This document shows positions 42,151 through 50,374 of a stretch of DNA of 64,000 nucleotides, piece by piece. The notes beneath the pieces were generated by a model. The model did no database searches, was not told the DNA's origin, and saw nothing but the letters and a program-made list of their open reading frames with translations. How positions within the stretch are numbered: the first letter of the stretch is position 1; the number at the start of each line of letters is the position of its first letter. This stretch comes from Lachnospiraceae bacterium. GTDB lineage: Bacteria; Bacillota; Clostridia; Lachnospirales; Lachnospiraceae. The DNA lies in the NCBI GenBank assembly GCA_022845955.1, contig AP025576.1:62001-126000 (forward strand), read 5' to 3'. The translations under genes were made by a program, and so were the position numbers.

Positions 42151-43287
42151 TCACGTCAGCCATTTTTGCAAGGACTCTAATCCGGCCTCTCCCTTTATCT
42201 CGGTACAGATGGATCGGTTATTTTTAATGGAAATAAAGTTATTGATAAAAAAATTATAATTGTCCGGATCATCTTCCTGCCAAATAATAAAACTCCTTCT
42301 CTCATAATCTTCAGTAAGCGCACAGGAATACAAATCGACTTTGACATGGTTATATTTGCGATTTCCAAATTCGACATTCAATATTCCATAGGGCATGCTT
42401 ATTTTGAGAAGGTATAAATAGAATGTGACCGGAACATTTTTATATCTTTTCTGATACACGGTATTGGTGGTAAGCTTGGAGTACATTTCCCGCAGTGCTG
42501 AGATTATGGTTTGTTCCGTGCTGCCGGCTCCTTTGTTGACGATTTTGGTAGCGGCATCCGTCAGGTTATACGGATTTGGTTCCGTCAATATATACTCTAC
42601 TTTTGCTTTTGTTTTAGATAATATCATTTTCAGGACATCTGATAGCTGAAGATCCTTGATTTCACAAAGCTGTCCGTAGTCAGCCATTTCCGGGTTAATA
42701 ATCAGACTGCCGGCCAGGTTCATTATGCGGATACAGCGGATATCTTTATAATTATTGTCCGAAATATGAAAGCGGCTGTCTACGGAAATGAGTTTATGCA
42801 ATTTGGTGCGCGAAAGCATCAGCACATTTGTGTTAAAACGTTCTTCCCGGTAATCCTTTACACTATTGTTTAACCATTGTTCCAGTTTCTTTTCCATGTC
42901 TTCCATATGGACCGGATCGTATGGAATATAGATTTTACCATCTATGTCGGTAGCTTGATGGACACCGGGAACTTTACACAATGCGATAGCTCCTTCTCCC
43001 AAAACTCCGGCAAATATTCCCGCTTCCAATATGACGTTATCCCGTGGAAGCCATTTCGATGTTTCTCCGGTATCACACGAAGCCCTGTCGTCCCGATCAA
43101 AGATAAATACGCCACCACTGTGTCCATGGGCAGCCTTTAACAGTGCTTCAAATAAGTATTCCGAAGGCGGGAAGACATTTGAATCTTGCCAAAGCGTCGT
43201 CTTTGCTCCGAGTTTTTCAAGGATAGACTGAATCACAAGCGCTTTGTCAAACGCCTGGCTTGAACTTCCAATAAATATCTTTTTCAT
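42151..43287 (-). CDS. PC-TIR (CAP12/Pycsar-type) domain effector with unknown C-terminal domain
   Basis: A 378-residue protein. Residues 3-140 match the prokaryotic TIR group found in Cap12 and PycTIR immune effectors: KIFIGSSSQAFDKALVIQSIL, then TTLWQDSNVFPPSEYLFEALL, GGVFIFDRDDRA, and the signature RDNVILEAGIFAGVLGEGA whose glutamate (E88) is the expected NAD-cleaving residue. The C-terminal 230 residues (FNTNVLMLSRTKLHKLIS, IRIMNLAGSLIINPEM, KAKVEYILTEPNPYN, YRRSFIIWQ-type strands) are not recognised and may be a sensor. AGAGGAGGTG precedes the ATG at ideal spacing. It is followed by the cupin gene. No cyclase gene is adjacent, so what triggers it is unknown. Confidence 0.82.
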   Translation of the reverse strand: MKKIFIGSSSQAFDKALVIQSILEKLGAKTTLWQDSNVFPPSEYLFEALLKAAHGHSGGVFIFDRDDRASCDTGETSKWLPRDNVILEAGIFAGVLGEGAIALCKVPGVHQATDIDGKIYIPYDPVHMEDMEKKLEQWLNNSVKDYREERFNTNVLMLSRTKLHKLISVDSRFHISDNNYKDIRCIRIMNLAGSLIINPEMADYGQLCEIKDLQLSDVLKMILSKTKAKVEYILTEPNPYNLTDAATKIVNKGAGSTEQTIISALREMYSKLTTNTVYQKRYKNVPVTFYLYLLKISMPYGILNVEFGNRKYNHVKVDLYSCALTEDYERRSFIIWQEDDPDNYNFFINNFISIKNNRSICTEIKGEAGLESLQKWLT

Positions 43288-43290
43288 TTA

Positions 43291-43354
43291 GGCACCTCCT
43301 CTAAAATGGAAATTTTTTACTCAAACTTCGCAGGTGCCAAGTTTGAGTTTTTTA
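43291..43354 (-). promoter_or_regulatory. Leader hairpin whose loop can pair with the TIR-gene ribosome site
   Basis: The minus-strand transcript would carry a perfect 9-bp hairpin (43320-43347) with loop GGCACCTGCG. The GGCACCT of the loop is exactly complementary to AGGTGCC in the ribosome site (complement of 43291-43297). Pairing would form a pseudoknot-like structure hiding the site. An extended -10 (TGGTATAAT, minus strand, about 43381-43389) lies upstream, so the hairpin would be in the transcript. Confidence 0.4.
43320..43347. mobile_element. 28-bp palindromic element with 7-bp target duplication (family copy B)
   Basis: CTCAAACTT and AAGTTTGAG are perfect inverted repeats around CGCAGGTGCC. 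TTTTTTA flanks both ends directly (43313-43319 and 43348-43354). The ends match the 8084-8160 element (CTCA[G/A]ACT[C/T]CGCAGGTGCC), so this looks like an internally deleted copy of the same family. Confidence 0.65.
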
Positions 43355-43534
43355 TCTATAAAGCTTATTTTAATAGATAAATTATACCAAATGAAAAAGG
43401 ACACGGCTAGCCTGAATTACAATAATCCGCTACTTTTTGACTGATATATCCACTTCGGAAGTGAATACCTTATATTTGGGAGTAAAACGGATTCTGTTAT
43501 TTATAATAGACTCATGTCTGAATTTTCAGATACC

Positions 43535-43568
43535 TTAATAAAATTCCCCGCAGCTTGCTGCGGGGAAT
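43535..43568 (-). terminator. Terminator of the ABC importer/dehydrogenase operon
   Basis: ATTCCCCGCAG (43543-43553) pairs with CTGCGGGGAAT (43558-43568), and TTTTATTAAGG follows on the minus strand. It lies 9 bases after the dehydrogenase stop. Confidence 0.8.
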
Positions 43569-43576
43569 GTATCTTT

Positions 43577-44665
43577 TTATTCAAATGTTATAGCTACCTT
43601 GAAATCTCCATATTTTCCGGAGGCATAATCAAAAGCGGTTTCCCACTCTTCCAGCGAGAAGGTTTTGGAGACTACCCCGTCTGTTTTCAGCTTTCCATTG
43701 CTGATATTTTCAATGACAAAGGGATAGCAGTAAGGGCTGAGATGGGATCCCATAAGATCCAGCTCCTTCCGATCTCCGATAATGGACCAGTCTACGGTAA
43801 CCGGTTCTCCAAAAACGCTGAATTCCACGAAACGTCCCAGCTTGCGGATCATTTTCAGACCCTGTACCACGCTGGAGGGGTGTCCGGTTGCTTCTATATA
43901 AATGTCGCAGCCATACCCATCTGTCATATCCAGGATTTTCTGTACAACATCCTCTTTTCCCGGATTAATGGTCAGATCCGCCCCGAATTTTTTTGCTTTT
44001 TCCAGACGGTTGTCGGCCATATCCAGGGAAATCAGTTTGGCGGGATTTTTCATTCTGGCATAGGTAATCATTCCCAGTCCCAATGTACCGGCGCCGGAAA
44101 TGACCACCACGTCCTCATTTCCAATCTGGGCGCGGTCAACGGCGTGCTTGGAGCAGCCATAGGGTTCTATCAGAAGTGCCTGATCCAAAGGCATAGTATC
44201 GGGGACTCTGGAGATAACCGAAGTCTTGGGGTATCTCACATATTCCGCCATACCGCCGTTGTTGGTATTCTGGAAGCCGAAAATGGAATGGGGCTGGCAC
44301 ATCCAGTATCTGCCGCTTTTACAGAACCGGCATTCCCCGCAGGGCACGATCTGATCTGCGGTAATGCGGTCACCTATGGAGAAGCCGTTTGCCGCAGCCG
44401 CTTTGGCCCCCATTTTAACAATACGGCCCACAAACTCATGGCCCGGGATAAACGGGGGCTTTACCCAGGGAGCTTCTTTTTCGTCCCCCCAGAACATGGC
44501 GGCTCCATGCTGGCATTTCAGATCGCCCGCACAGATGCCGCAGCCCTCCGTTTTAATAATAATGTCGTCCTCCCCGCATGCAGGGACAGGATAGGATGTT
44601 TCCAGGCGGTAGTCCCCGTTGCCGTAGGCTACCAGCGCTTTCATGGTGTCAGGTAAATCACTCAT
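43577..44665 (-). CDS. Zinc-dependent medium-chain alcohol/polyol dehydrogenase
   Basis: A 362-residue MDR-type dehydrogenase. It shows the catalytic zinc region CGICAGDLKC with PGHEFVGRIV, the structural zinc loop CGECRFCKSGRYWMC and the nucleotide-binding turn SGAGTLGLGMI followed by ISLDMADNRLEKAKKFGAD (Asp favours NAD over NADP). The family oxidises polyols or sugar alcohols. It is the last gene of the operon with the ABC importer and the MgtC-like protein. ATG 44665 has AAGGAG at 8 bases; the frame upstream overlaps the MgtC gene and is rejected. Substrate probably relates to the imported solute. Confidence 0.9.
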   Translation of the reverse strand: MSDLPDTMKALVAYGNGDYRLETSYPVPACGEDDIIIKTEGCGICAGDLKCQHGAAMFWGDEKEAPWVKPPFIPGHEFVGRIVKMGAKAAAANGFSIGDRITADQIVPCGECRFCKSGRYWMCQPHSIFGFQNTNNGGMAEYVRYPKTSVISRVPDTMPLDQALLIEPYGCSKHAVDRAQIGNEDVVVISGAGTLGLGMITYARMKNPAKLISLDMADNRLEKAKKFGADLTINPGKEDVVQKILDMTDGYGCDIYIEATGHPSSVVQGLKMIRKLGRFVEFSVFGEPVTVDWSIIGDRKELDLMGSHLSPYCYPFVIENISNGKLKTDGVVSKTFSLEEWETAFDYASGKYGDFKVAITFE

Positions 44666-44693
44666 TGTGTTATTCTCCTTTTCGGAAACAAAG

Positions 44694-45371
44694 CTAAAAT
44701 TCATAGGAACACAGATGCGGTATCCCGGCGATGATATCCGCCACTTCCTCCCGTTCCAGACGGGTGGATATCGCAAATACGATGCGCAGCCGTTCGCTGT
44801 GCTTATCCCGGTATTCACATTTCATACGGAGGATATCGATACCGTTTTCTGCAAGCCTGGATGTGATTTCTTCCATGTTTTCCTTCGTATTGGTAAGCTG
44901 GAAATCGATCTGCCCTCTCCAGGAATGCCGGGCCAGCCGGATATTTTTGTGCATGAGAAAATGCCCGAGCAGGAGGAAAAGGGTGGAAAACAGCCCGATC
45001 ATATACATGCCGGCTCCCAGGGACATACCGATTGCCACGGTGGCCCAGATACCGGCTGCTGTTGTAATGCCGCTGGCGTAGCCTTGTTTTCCTGTTATGA
45101 CAAGCCCGCCGCTCATGAGACCCACACCAGCCAGGATGCCGGATGCGACCCTGGATACATCTACCGAAGTCCCATCCGGCCCTATGGCATCATAGAAACC
45201 GTATTTTGATATAATCATCATCAGTGAAGCTGCAACAGAAATAATAAAGTGGGTTCTTACGCCGGCCGCTTTCGTGCGGTACTGACGTTCCCAGCCGATT
45301 GCCACGCCGCAGAGCCCTGCGGCGGCAATCCGGCCGAGATAAACGAGCTGCACCATTATGTAGTCTTGCAT
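44694..45371 (-). CDS. MgtC/SapB-family membrane protein
   Basis: A 225-residue membrane protein with the MgtC pattern. The first helices include LGRIAAAGLCGVAIGWERQYRTKAAGVRTH, then VASGILAGVGLMSGGLVI and GITTAAGIWATVAIGMSLGAG, and it ends in a soluble ACT-like domain (IDFQLTNTKENMEEITSRL). MgtC proteins help bacteria survive low magnesium or acid stress, in part through ATP synthase, and relatives have uncertain function. Its place inside a sugar-type ABC operon, 18 bases after the binding-protein gene and 28 before the dehydrogenase, is unusual and hints at phosphate or metal balance. Confidence 0.88.
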   Translation of the reverse strand: MQDYIMVQLVYLGRIAAAGLCGVAIGWERQYRTKAAGVRTHFIISVAASLMMIISKYGFYDAIGPDGTSVDVSRVASGILAGVGLMSGGLVITGKQGYASGITTAAGIWATVAIGMSLGAGMYMIGLFSTLFLLLGHFLMHKNIRLARHSWRGQIDFQLTNTKENMEEITSRLAENGIDILRMKCEYRDKHSERLRIVFAISTRLEREEVADIIAGIPHLCSYEF

Positions 45372-45389
45372 ATGCCTCTCCCGGGGGTA

Positions 45390-46748
45390 TTATTCATTGA
45401 GAATGATGTCTACGGAATCGCTGAAGGTTTTCAGTGATTCATCAATATCCTGATCATCCAGCATGATTGCCTGGATACAGGTCCTGAATTCCGCAATTAC
45501 AGGAGTCAGGTTAGCGATTCGGTAGCTGTCGTCGCCGTACTGAAGGGCGTCATAAGCGATTTTATAGTTGTCGCTTTCTTTCCACAGCTGCTGGATAGCG
45601 TCTGACTGCGCCATGGTTTTGGTAAAGGGAAGGTAACCGGAGCCCATAACAAATGCAAGGCCGCCCTTTTCATCTTCAATAAACCACTTCATAAATTTCC
45701 AGGCCGCTTCCTGTTCCTTGCTGGCGGCCAAAATGCCGAAGCCGTTTCCGCCGGTAGGCATGGATTCGATTTTGCCTTTTACAAGGGGAGCTACCACATA
45801 TTCAAAGGAATCCCCGATGGTTTCCCGTCTGGAGGTGATGGCGCCGGAGGAATTGATGGTCATGGCTGCCATACCGGAAGTGAACATCTGGTTATCCTGA
45901 TCGTTTGCGGGATCGTTGTAGTAAAGTGCGCCGGAATCCTGTAAATCCTTCATAAAGCTGAATGCTTCTTTTGCGGTCCCGTCCTCCAGGCATCCCAGAC
46001 CTGTCTGATCTTCGTTAAAGAATTTGCCGCCTGCCTGCTGAATCAGCGCAAAGAACTCCCACTGGTCAAAAGGAACGGACAGTCCATAACGTTTGGTTTC
46101 CCCATTTTCCACAACGGTACACTTATTGGCTACTTCCTTCAGTTCTTCCCAGGTGGTGGGAATTTCACAGCCCATTTCATCCAGTACGGTTTTATTGATA
46201 TGAAGAATCTGTGCGGAACGGCCGAAAGGAATAACAACAAGCTGTCCGTCATAATACGCGTCGTTTACAAAGGCGTCCACGAAATCCTTATCATCCACAC
46301 CGTCCTTCTGCATATAAGGGAGCAGGTCGGCGAAAGCGCCGTTTACGGCAAGCCTGCCCACGTTGTCCTGGGCCACCTGAAGAATATCAGGAGCGTTTCC
46401 TGCGAAAATAGCCTGCTCCGCTTTGGCAGCGGCTTCCGCATAGCTTCCCTGGAAGGTGGCAACCACTTCCACTTCATCCTGGGAGCTGTTGAAATCAGTT
46501 ACCATCTGGTTGATCAAATCCCCGTTAGTACCGGACATGCAGTGCCAGAACTGGACGGTTTTCTTTTCCCCGCCGGCCTGGGCGTCAGCGGTGCTTTCCG
46601 CAGCCGGTGTTTCTGCCGCCGGTTCCGATTCTGCTGCGGCAGGCGCCGGGGCAGAGCTTTCCGAGGATGCTGGGGCCTGGCCGCAGCCTGCCAGAGTGGC
46701 CGCAAGAACCGAAATCCCCATTAAAATACCTAATACTTTCTTTTTCAT
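45390..46748 (-). CDS. ABC extracellular solute-binding lipoprotein (UgpB/sugar type)
   Basis: A 452-residue lipoprotein (LAATLAGC, C22) with an Ala/Ser/Glu/Pro-rich linker (about 25-55) before the family-1 solute-binding domain. That domain has VQFWHCMSGTNGDLINQMV, FAGNAPDILQVAQDNVGRLA, INKTVLDEMGCEIPTTWEEL and a C-terminal region WKFMKWFIEDEKG. The WHCMSG start and overall form resemble glycerol-phosphate/sugar-phosphate binders (UgpB group), but specificity cannot be assigned. It follows the two permeases, all led by a DeoR gene. The start has GGGGATATTGTTATG spacing. Confidence 0.88.
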   Translation of the reverse strand: MKKKVLGILMGISVLAATLAGCGQAPASSESSAPAPAAAESEPAAETPAAESTADAQAGGEKKTVQFWHCMSGTNGDLINQMVTDFNSSQDEVEVVATFQGSYAEAAAKAEQAIFAGNAPDILQVAQDNVGRLAVNGAFADLLPYMQKDGVDDKDFVDAFVNDAYYDGQLVVIPFGRSAQILHINKTVLDEMGCEIPTTWEELKEVANKCTVVENGETKRYGLSVPFDQWEFFALIQQAGGKFFNEDQTGLGCLEDGTAKEAFSFMKDLQDSGALYYNDPANDQDNQMFTSGMAAMTINSSGAITSRRETIGDSFEYVVAPLVKGKIESMPTGGNGFGILAASKEQEAAWKFMKWFIEDEKGGLAFVMGSGYLPFTKTMAQSDAIQQLWKESDNYKIAYDALQYGDDSYRIANLTPVIAEFRTCIQAIMLDDQDIDESLKTFSDSVDIILNE

Positions 46749-46776
46749 AACAATATCCCCTTTCGTATGGTTTGGT

Positions 46777-47613
46777 TTACTTAATCCCTGAATAGGCAAA
46801 GGATTTCATAATTTGTTTGGAAGCGAACAGGTACACCAGCAGTACGGGAAGAACGAGAATAGCGTTTCCTGCCATGACGATCTGCCAGTTGGCCATTCCC
46901 TCCATTTCCTTCAGCTGTGCGATAGCAACCGGAAGCGTCCGGTACATATCCGCATTGGTCATGACAAGAGGCCAGAAATACTCATTCCACTGCCCGACGA
47001 AGCTGAAAAGGATAATGGAAGCGATTGCCGGTTTGGACATAGGCATCATTATTTGTAAAATCACCCTCCATTCCGATGCGCCGTCCAGTTTTGCCGCTTC
47101 TATCAATTCATTCTCTACCTGCATAAAATATTGTCTTAGTAAGAAGATAGCGAATGCATTTGTTATAAATGGTAATATCTGAGGAACCAGGGAGTTAATC
47201 AGCCCCCATTTGGACATCATCAGATAAACGGGTAAGAAAGTAATCTGTGTGGGCATCATCAAGGCGATCAGGATGCTGCCGAACATAATTTTCTTTCCCT
47301 TGAACTCGTATTTGGCAAAGGCATAGGCGGCCGGAACCACCACCAGCATCTGGAGCAGAATAACGCTGCCTACCACAATAAGCGAGTTTTTCAGATAGAT
47401 CCACATGCTTCCGCCCGGGCCGGAATGCCAGGCATCCAGATAGTTATGGAACTGGAGCACCGCCGGAAAGAAGGTGGGCGTAACGCGGTTTACTTCATCT
47501 ATCGTCTGTAAAGAGGTGGATATCATCCAGAAGAAGGGCCACCCGAAGATAAATAAAAGAAACAATTTCATGATTACGCCGCCGATTTTAACCAGTCTTT
47601 TTTTGAGCCGCAT
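46777..47613 (-). CDS. ABC permease (MalG/UgpE-like)
   Basis: A 278-residue permease with six helices. The EAA loop ENELIEAAKLDGASEWRVILQIMMPMSKP is followed by ASIILFSFVGQWNEYFWPLV, typical of the second carbohydrate permease. ATG 47613 has GGGAGG upstream; the longer GTG start is rejected because it overlaps the ribosome site. It partners with the 47632 gene. Confidence 0.92.
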   Translation of the reverse strand: MRLKKRLVKIGGVIMKLFLLFIFGWPFFWMISTSLQTIDEVNRVTPTFFPAVLQFHNYLDAWHSGPGGSMWIYLKNSLIVVGSVILLQMLVVVPAAYAFAKYEFKGKKIMFGSILIALMMPTQITFLPVYLMMSKWGLINSLVPQILPFITNAFAIFLLRQYFMQVENELIEAAKLDGASEWRVILQIMMPMSKPAIASIILFSFVGQWNEYFWPLVMTNADMYRTLPVAIAQLKEMEGMANWQIVMAGNAILVLPVLLVYLFASKQIMKSFAYSGIK

Positions 47614-47631
47614 AAGATTCCTCCCTGTCAC

Positions 47632-48519
47632 CTATTGGTAATGTACCTTTCTGGAAAAGCCCCAGAAGTAAATAATGGTCAGTATGCTCACTATAAGAAG
47701 AAGAATGACCCCGATTGCAGCGCTGTAGCCGATCCGCAGATTCAGCAGGGCTTCGGTATAAATGCTGTAAACCAGCGTGGTAGTGGCGTTGTTGGGGCCT
47801 CCCTGGGTCAGGATACGCACGGTATCAAAGACCTTGAAGGAGCTTATGGTACGGATTATCAGCGTAAAGAACAGCTGGGGTGAAATCATGGGCAGGGTAA
47901 TTTTGAAAAACATAACCACTTTGTTGGCGTTATCCAGTCTGGCGGCTTCGTAAAGGGAGGCCGGAACACCCTGGAGGGCCGCCATGAAAATCAGAGTGTC
48001 ATAACCCACGGCCTTCCACACCGATACCAGAATGACGGAGGGCATCGCGGTGGAGGAGCCGGAAAGCCAGGAGGATGTGGGAAGGCCCAGCTTCCTCAGC
48101 AGAAAATTAAACAATCCGAAGTTGGGTTCCATCATCCACAGCCAAATCAGGGCAATGGAGACGATGGATACCACATGCGGGCAGAAAACGGCGGCCTGGA
48201 CAAGCCGGTTAAGCTTTGTGCTTTTTTCATTGAGCCAGACGGCAAGCAGCAGTGCGATTGCCGTTATGATAAGGACCACGGCTATGGTATAAACCACGGT
48301 ATTATTTAAAGATTTATGGAAATCCGGCCTGCTGAGAACCTTCCTGTAATTGTCCAGGCCGATGAATTTACTTTGGGAAGGATTGAGCATGTTAGTGTTC
48401 ATAAGACTGAGCTGTATCAGCTTTATGACCGGATAAATGGTAAAAAGCAGAATTCCGGCCAGCGCCGGAGCGGTCATGATGTAGGGTCTTATTTTTGTGG
48501 CAAATTTCTTATTTTTCAT
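47632..48519 (-). CDS. ABC permease (MalF/UgpA-like)
   Basis: A 295-residue permease. The early segment MTAPALAGILLFTIYPVIKLIQLS and the EAA loop PASLYEAARLDNANKVVMFFKITLP, then FDTVRILTQGGPNNATTTLVYSIY, are diagnostic of the first carbohydrate permease. Its ATG overlaps the TGA stop of the DeoR gene by four bases, so regulator and importer are translationally coupled. No ATPase gene is present. Confidence 0.93.
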   Translation of the reverse strand: MKNKKFATKIRPYIMTAPALAGILLFTIYPVIKLIQLSLMNTNMLNPSQSKFIGLDNYRKVLSRPDFHKSLNNTVVYTIAVVLIITAIALLLAVWLNEKSTKLNRLVQAAVFCPHVVSIVSIALIWLWMMEPNFGLFNFLLRKLGLPTSSWLSGSSTAMPSVILVSVWKAVGYDTLIFMAALQGVPASLYEAARLDNANKVVMFFKITLPMISPQLFFTLIIRTISSFKVFDTVRILTQGGPNNATTTLVYSIYTEALLNLRIGYSAAIGVILLLIVSILTIIYFWGFSRKVHYQ

Positions 48520-49319
48520 ACAAACATTCCCTCCCTGGTGCTTAACACCTCATTTCCCTGTACGACCTTGACACCTCTGTCCCGGAGCTGGTCAATGAAC
48601 TCCGAAGGCGTGCGCCAGTCCGTAACTATGCCGTCCAGGTCGGATACGGAAGCGATGAGCCCCAGGGAATCATCTCCGAATTTACTGTAGTCCAGAGCAA
48701 TATAATGTTCCTTGCAGGATGCCATCATAAGCCTTTTCATCCTGGCTTCCTGCAGGTCGGGAGTGGTAAAGCCATGCTCCAGGGTAAGATGGTTCCCGCT
48801 GATAAAGCCCTTGTCAAAGAACAGGGTCTTCATCATCTCCTCCGCATAGGCCCCCACACAGGATAAAATCCGGTGCCGGAAATTACCGCCGATGACAATT
48901 ACGGAAATATCCTCCGCCTCGGACAGTTCCATGGCGATGTTGATGGCATTGGTACCTACCAGGATTTTGCGTTTGGAACCACTGCGTATCACCCGGGCAA
49001 GCTGGGTGGTGGTAGTGCCGCAGTCCAGAAAAACCGCATCGCCGTCGCTGATACAGTCGTAAGCCGCATAAGCAATGGAAAGCTTTTCTTCCGTATGCTT
49101 CCACTCCTTTTCCTTATGGGAAAATTCATTCAGGGATCCATAGGCGCTTATGGCACCTCCCCATGTCCGTTTGACGACGCCTTCCTGCTCCAGGGCCGCC
49201 AAAAGCTTTCGGACGGAAACCTCGGATATTTTGAAGGCTTCACTGAGCTGGGATACGGTAACCGAAGATTGGGTGTCCAGCATCTTAATGATAAATTCTT
49301 TCTTCTCCTGTGTTGTCAT
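48516..49319 (-). CDS. DeoR-family transcriptional regulator heading the importer operon
   Basis: A 267-residue DeoR protein with N-terminal helix-turn-helix (IKMLDTQSSVTVSQLSEAFKISEVSVRKLLAALEQEGVVKRTWGGA) and C-terminal phosphosugar sensor domain (AVFLDCGTTTTQLARVI, VGTNAINIAMELSE, SCVGAYAEEMMKTLFFDKGFIS). It is the first gene of the importer operon, with an ATGA overlap to the permease. Divergent from it is the HAD-GDPD operon, and both share an AT-rich control region (49320-49629) with a repeated TTTCGTAAATATTT. A phosphorylated intermediate of the imported compound is the probable effector. Confidence 0.92.
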   Translation of the reverse strand: MTTQEKKEFIIKMLDTQSSVTVSQLSEAFKISEVSVRKLLAALEQEGVVKRTWGGAISAYGSLNEFSHKEKEWKHTEEKLSIAYAAYDCISDGDAVFLDCGTTTTQLARVIRSGSKRKILVGTNAINIAMELSEAEDISVIVIGGNFRHRILSCVGAYAEEMMKTLFFDKGFISGNHLTLEHGFTTPDLQEARMKRLMMASCKEHYIALDYSKFGDDSLGLIASVSDLDGIVTDWRTPSEFIDQLRDRGVKVVQGNEVLSTREGMFV

Positions 49320-49369
49320 TTAGTAAATCCCCCAAAAACGAAACATCAAATGTAAAATTTAATTACGAA

Positions 49370-49454
49370 TTTCGTAAATATTTGTTTTGATTCTAGCATC
49401 ATTGTGTTTTGATGTCAATTATTTACAAATATTATATTATTTTCGTAAATATTT
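49370..49454. promoter_or_regulatory. Repeated TTTCGTAAATATTT sites, probable DeoR operators
   Basis: The 14-base sequence TTTCGTAAATATTT occurs identically at 49370-49383 and 49441-49454. The first lies within a near-palindrome (TTACGAATTTCGTAA). Related TTTCGAAACGAAA (about 49564) and TTTCATTTCGAA (about 49594) occur nearer the plus-strand gene. The region is far more AT-rich than its surroundings and separates two divergent operons. Confidence 0.45.
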
Positions 49455-49491
49455 CATATAAATTACCTTATAAAACTGTTAAAAATTTCGA

Positions 49492-49520
49492 TTGACTTAC
49501 AAATAAAGACCTTTTATACT
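49492..49520 (+). promoter_or_regulatory. Strong predicted promoter of the HAD-GDPD operon
   Basis: TTGACT (49492-49497), exactly 17 bases, TATACT (49515-49520). Predicted start near 49527, about 100 bases before ATG 49630. The TTTCGTAAATATTT site at 49441-49454 lies just upstream of the -35, and further TTTCG repeats lie within the leader. Confidence 0.65.
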
Positions 49521-49629
49521 ACATTTATTGTTTTGAATAAAGAGGGAAAAAGAAAGTATTATGTTTCGAAACGAAAATATGAAAAGGTAAAAGTTTCATT
49601 TCGAATATATTTTGAAAAGGAGAAGGAAG

Positions 49630-50358
49630 ATGAGTCCACATGCTACCAAGGTACTTGCTTTTGATCTGGACGGAACCCTGACACAGCACAAGTCTCCCCT
49701 GTCGCCGGAATACAGCGGACTTCTTTGCCGGCTGGGTGAAAAATACACGCTGCTCATGGTAGGAGCGGGTTCCTGTGTCCGGATATTTAAACAAATGAAG
49801 CGGTTTCCTATTACTATTATAGGAAATTACGGGATGCAGTACGCTACCGTCAAGGAGGAAACCCCCCATAACCGGCTGATACTGGAGAGGGATAACCGGG
49901 TGGAGGTGGATAAAGAACTTGCGGTGAGCAGGGCGGATGCCCTTCGCAGGAAGCTGGGGTACACCTCCTATCAGGGAGATACCATTGAGATTCATGAAAG
50001 CGGTATGCTTACCTTTCCTATATTGGGCACGGAGGCTCCCATCCAGGACAAGCTTTCTTATGATCCCGACCGCACCAAAAGAAGAGAGGTCTATGCGCAG
50101 GTGGTGGATATGTTTCCCGAATATAAGGTCTATGTGGGAGGATCTTCTTCCTTTGATATTGTGCCCCACCCCTATGCCAAGCTGTATGCGTTGGATCTGT
50201 ACTGCAGGGCCGGCGGGCTGACACATGAGGAAATTCTGTATTTCGGGGATGATTATGGGCTTGGCGGCAATGATGAGGACGTGTATTTGTCGGATGTCCC
50301 CTTTCAATGTATTGATGACTACCGGACCATTCCGGAATACTTCAAAAAGCTTTTATAA
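49630..50358 (+). CDS. HAD-superfamily phosphatase (Cof-like, type IIB)
   Basis: A 242-residue HAD phosphatase. Motif I is LAFDLDGTLT (nucleophile Asp and Asp+2), a large C2-type cap lies in the middle, and the terminal motif is ILYFGDDYGLGGNDEDVYLSD (GDD-x-N-D). This type dephosphorylates sugar phosphates or related metabolites. It opens an operon with a glycerophosphodiester phosphodiesterase, divergent from the DeoR importer operon. ATG 49630 follows AAGGAGAAGGA; the longer frame lacks a ribosome site. Its likely substrate is a product of GDPD or of the imported compound, by inference from context. Confidence 0.87.
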   Translation: MSPHATKVLAFDLDGTLTQHKSPLSPEYSGLLCRLGEKYTLLMVGAGSCVRIFKQMKRFPITIIGNYGMQYATVKEETPHNRLILERDNRVEVDKELAVSRADALRRKLGYTSYQGDTIEIHESGMLTFPILGTEAPIQDKLSYDPDRTKRREVYAQVVDMFPEYKVYVGGSSSFDIVPHPYAKLYALDLYCRAGGLTHEEILYFGDDYGLGGNDEDVYLSDVPFQCIDDYRTIPEYFKKLL

Positions 50359-50374
50359 ACAGGAGGAGAACATT

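Noticed and set aside
43514..44656. 380-codon plus-strand frame
   Set aside because: Antisense to the zinc dehydrogenase, which has full zinc and NAD motifs.
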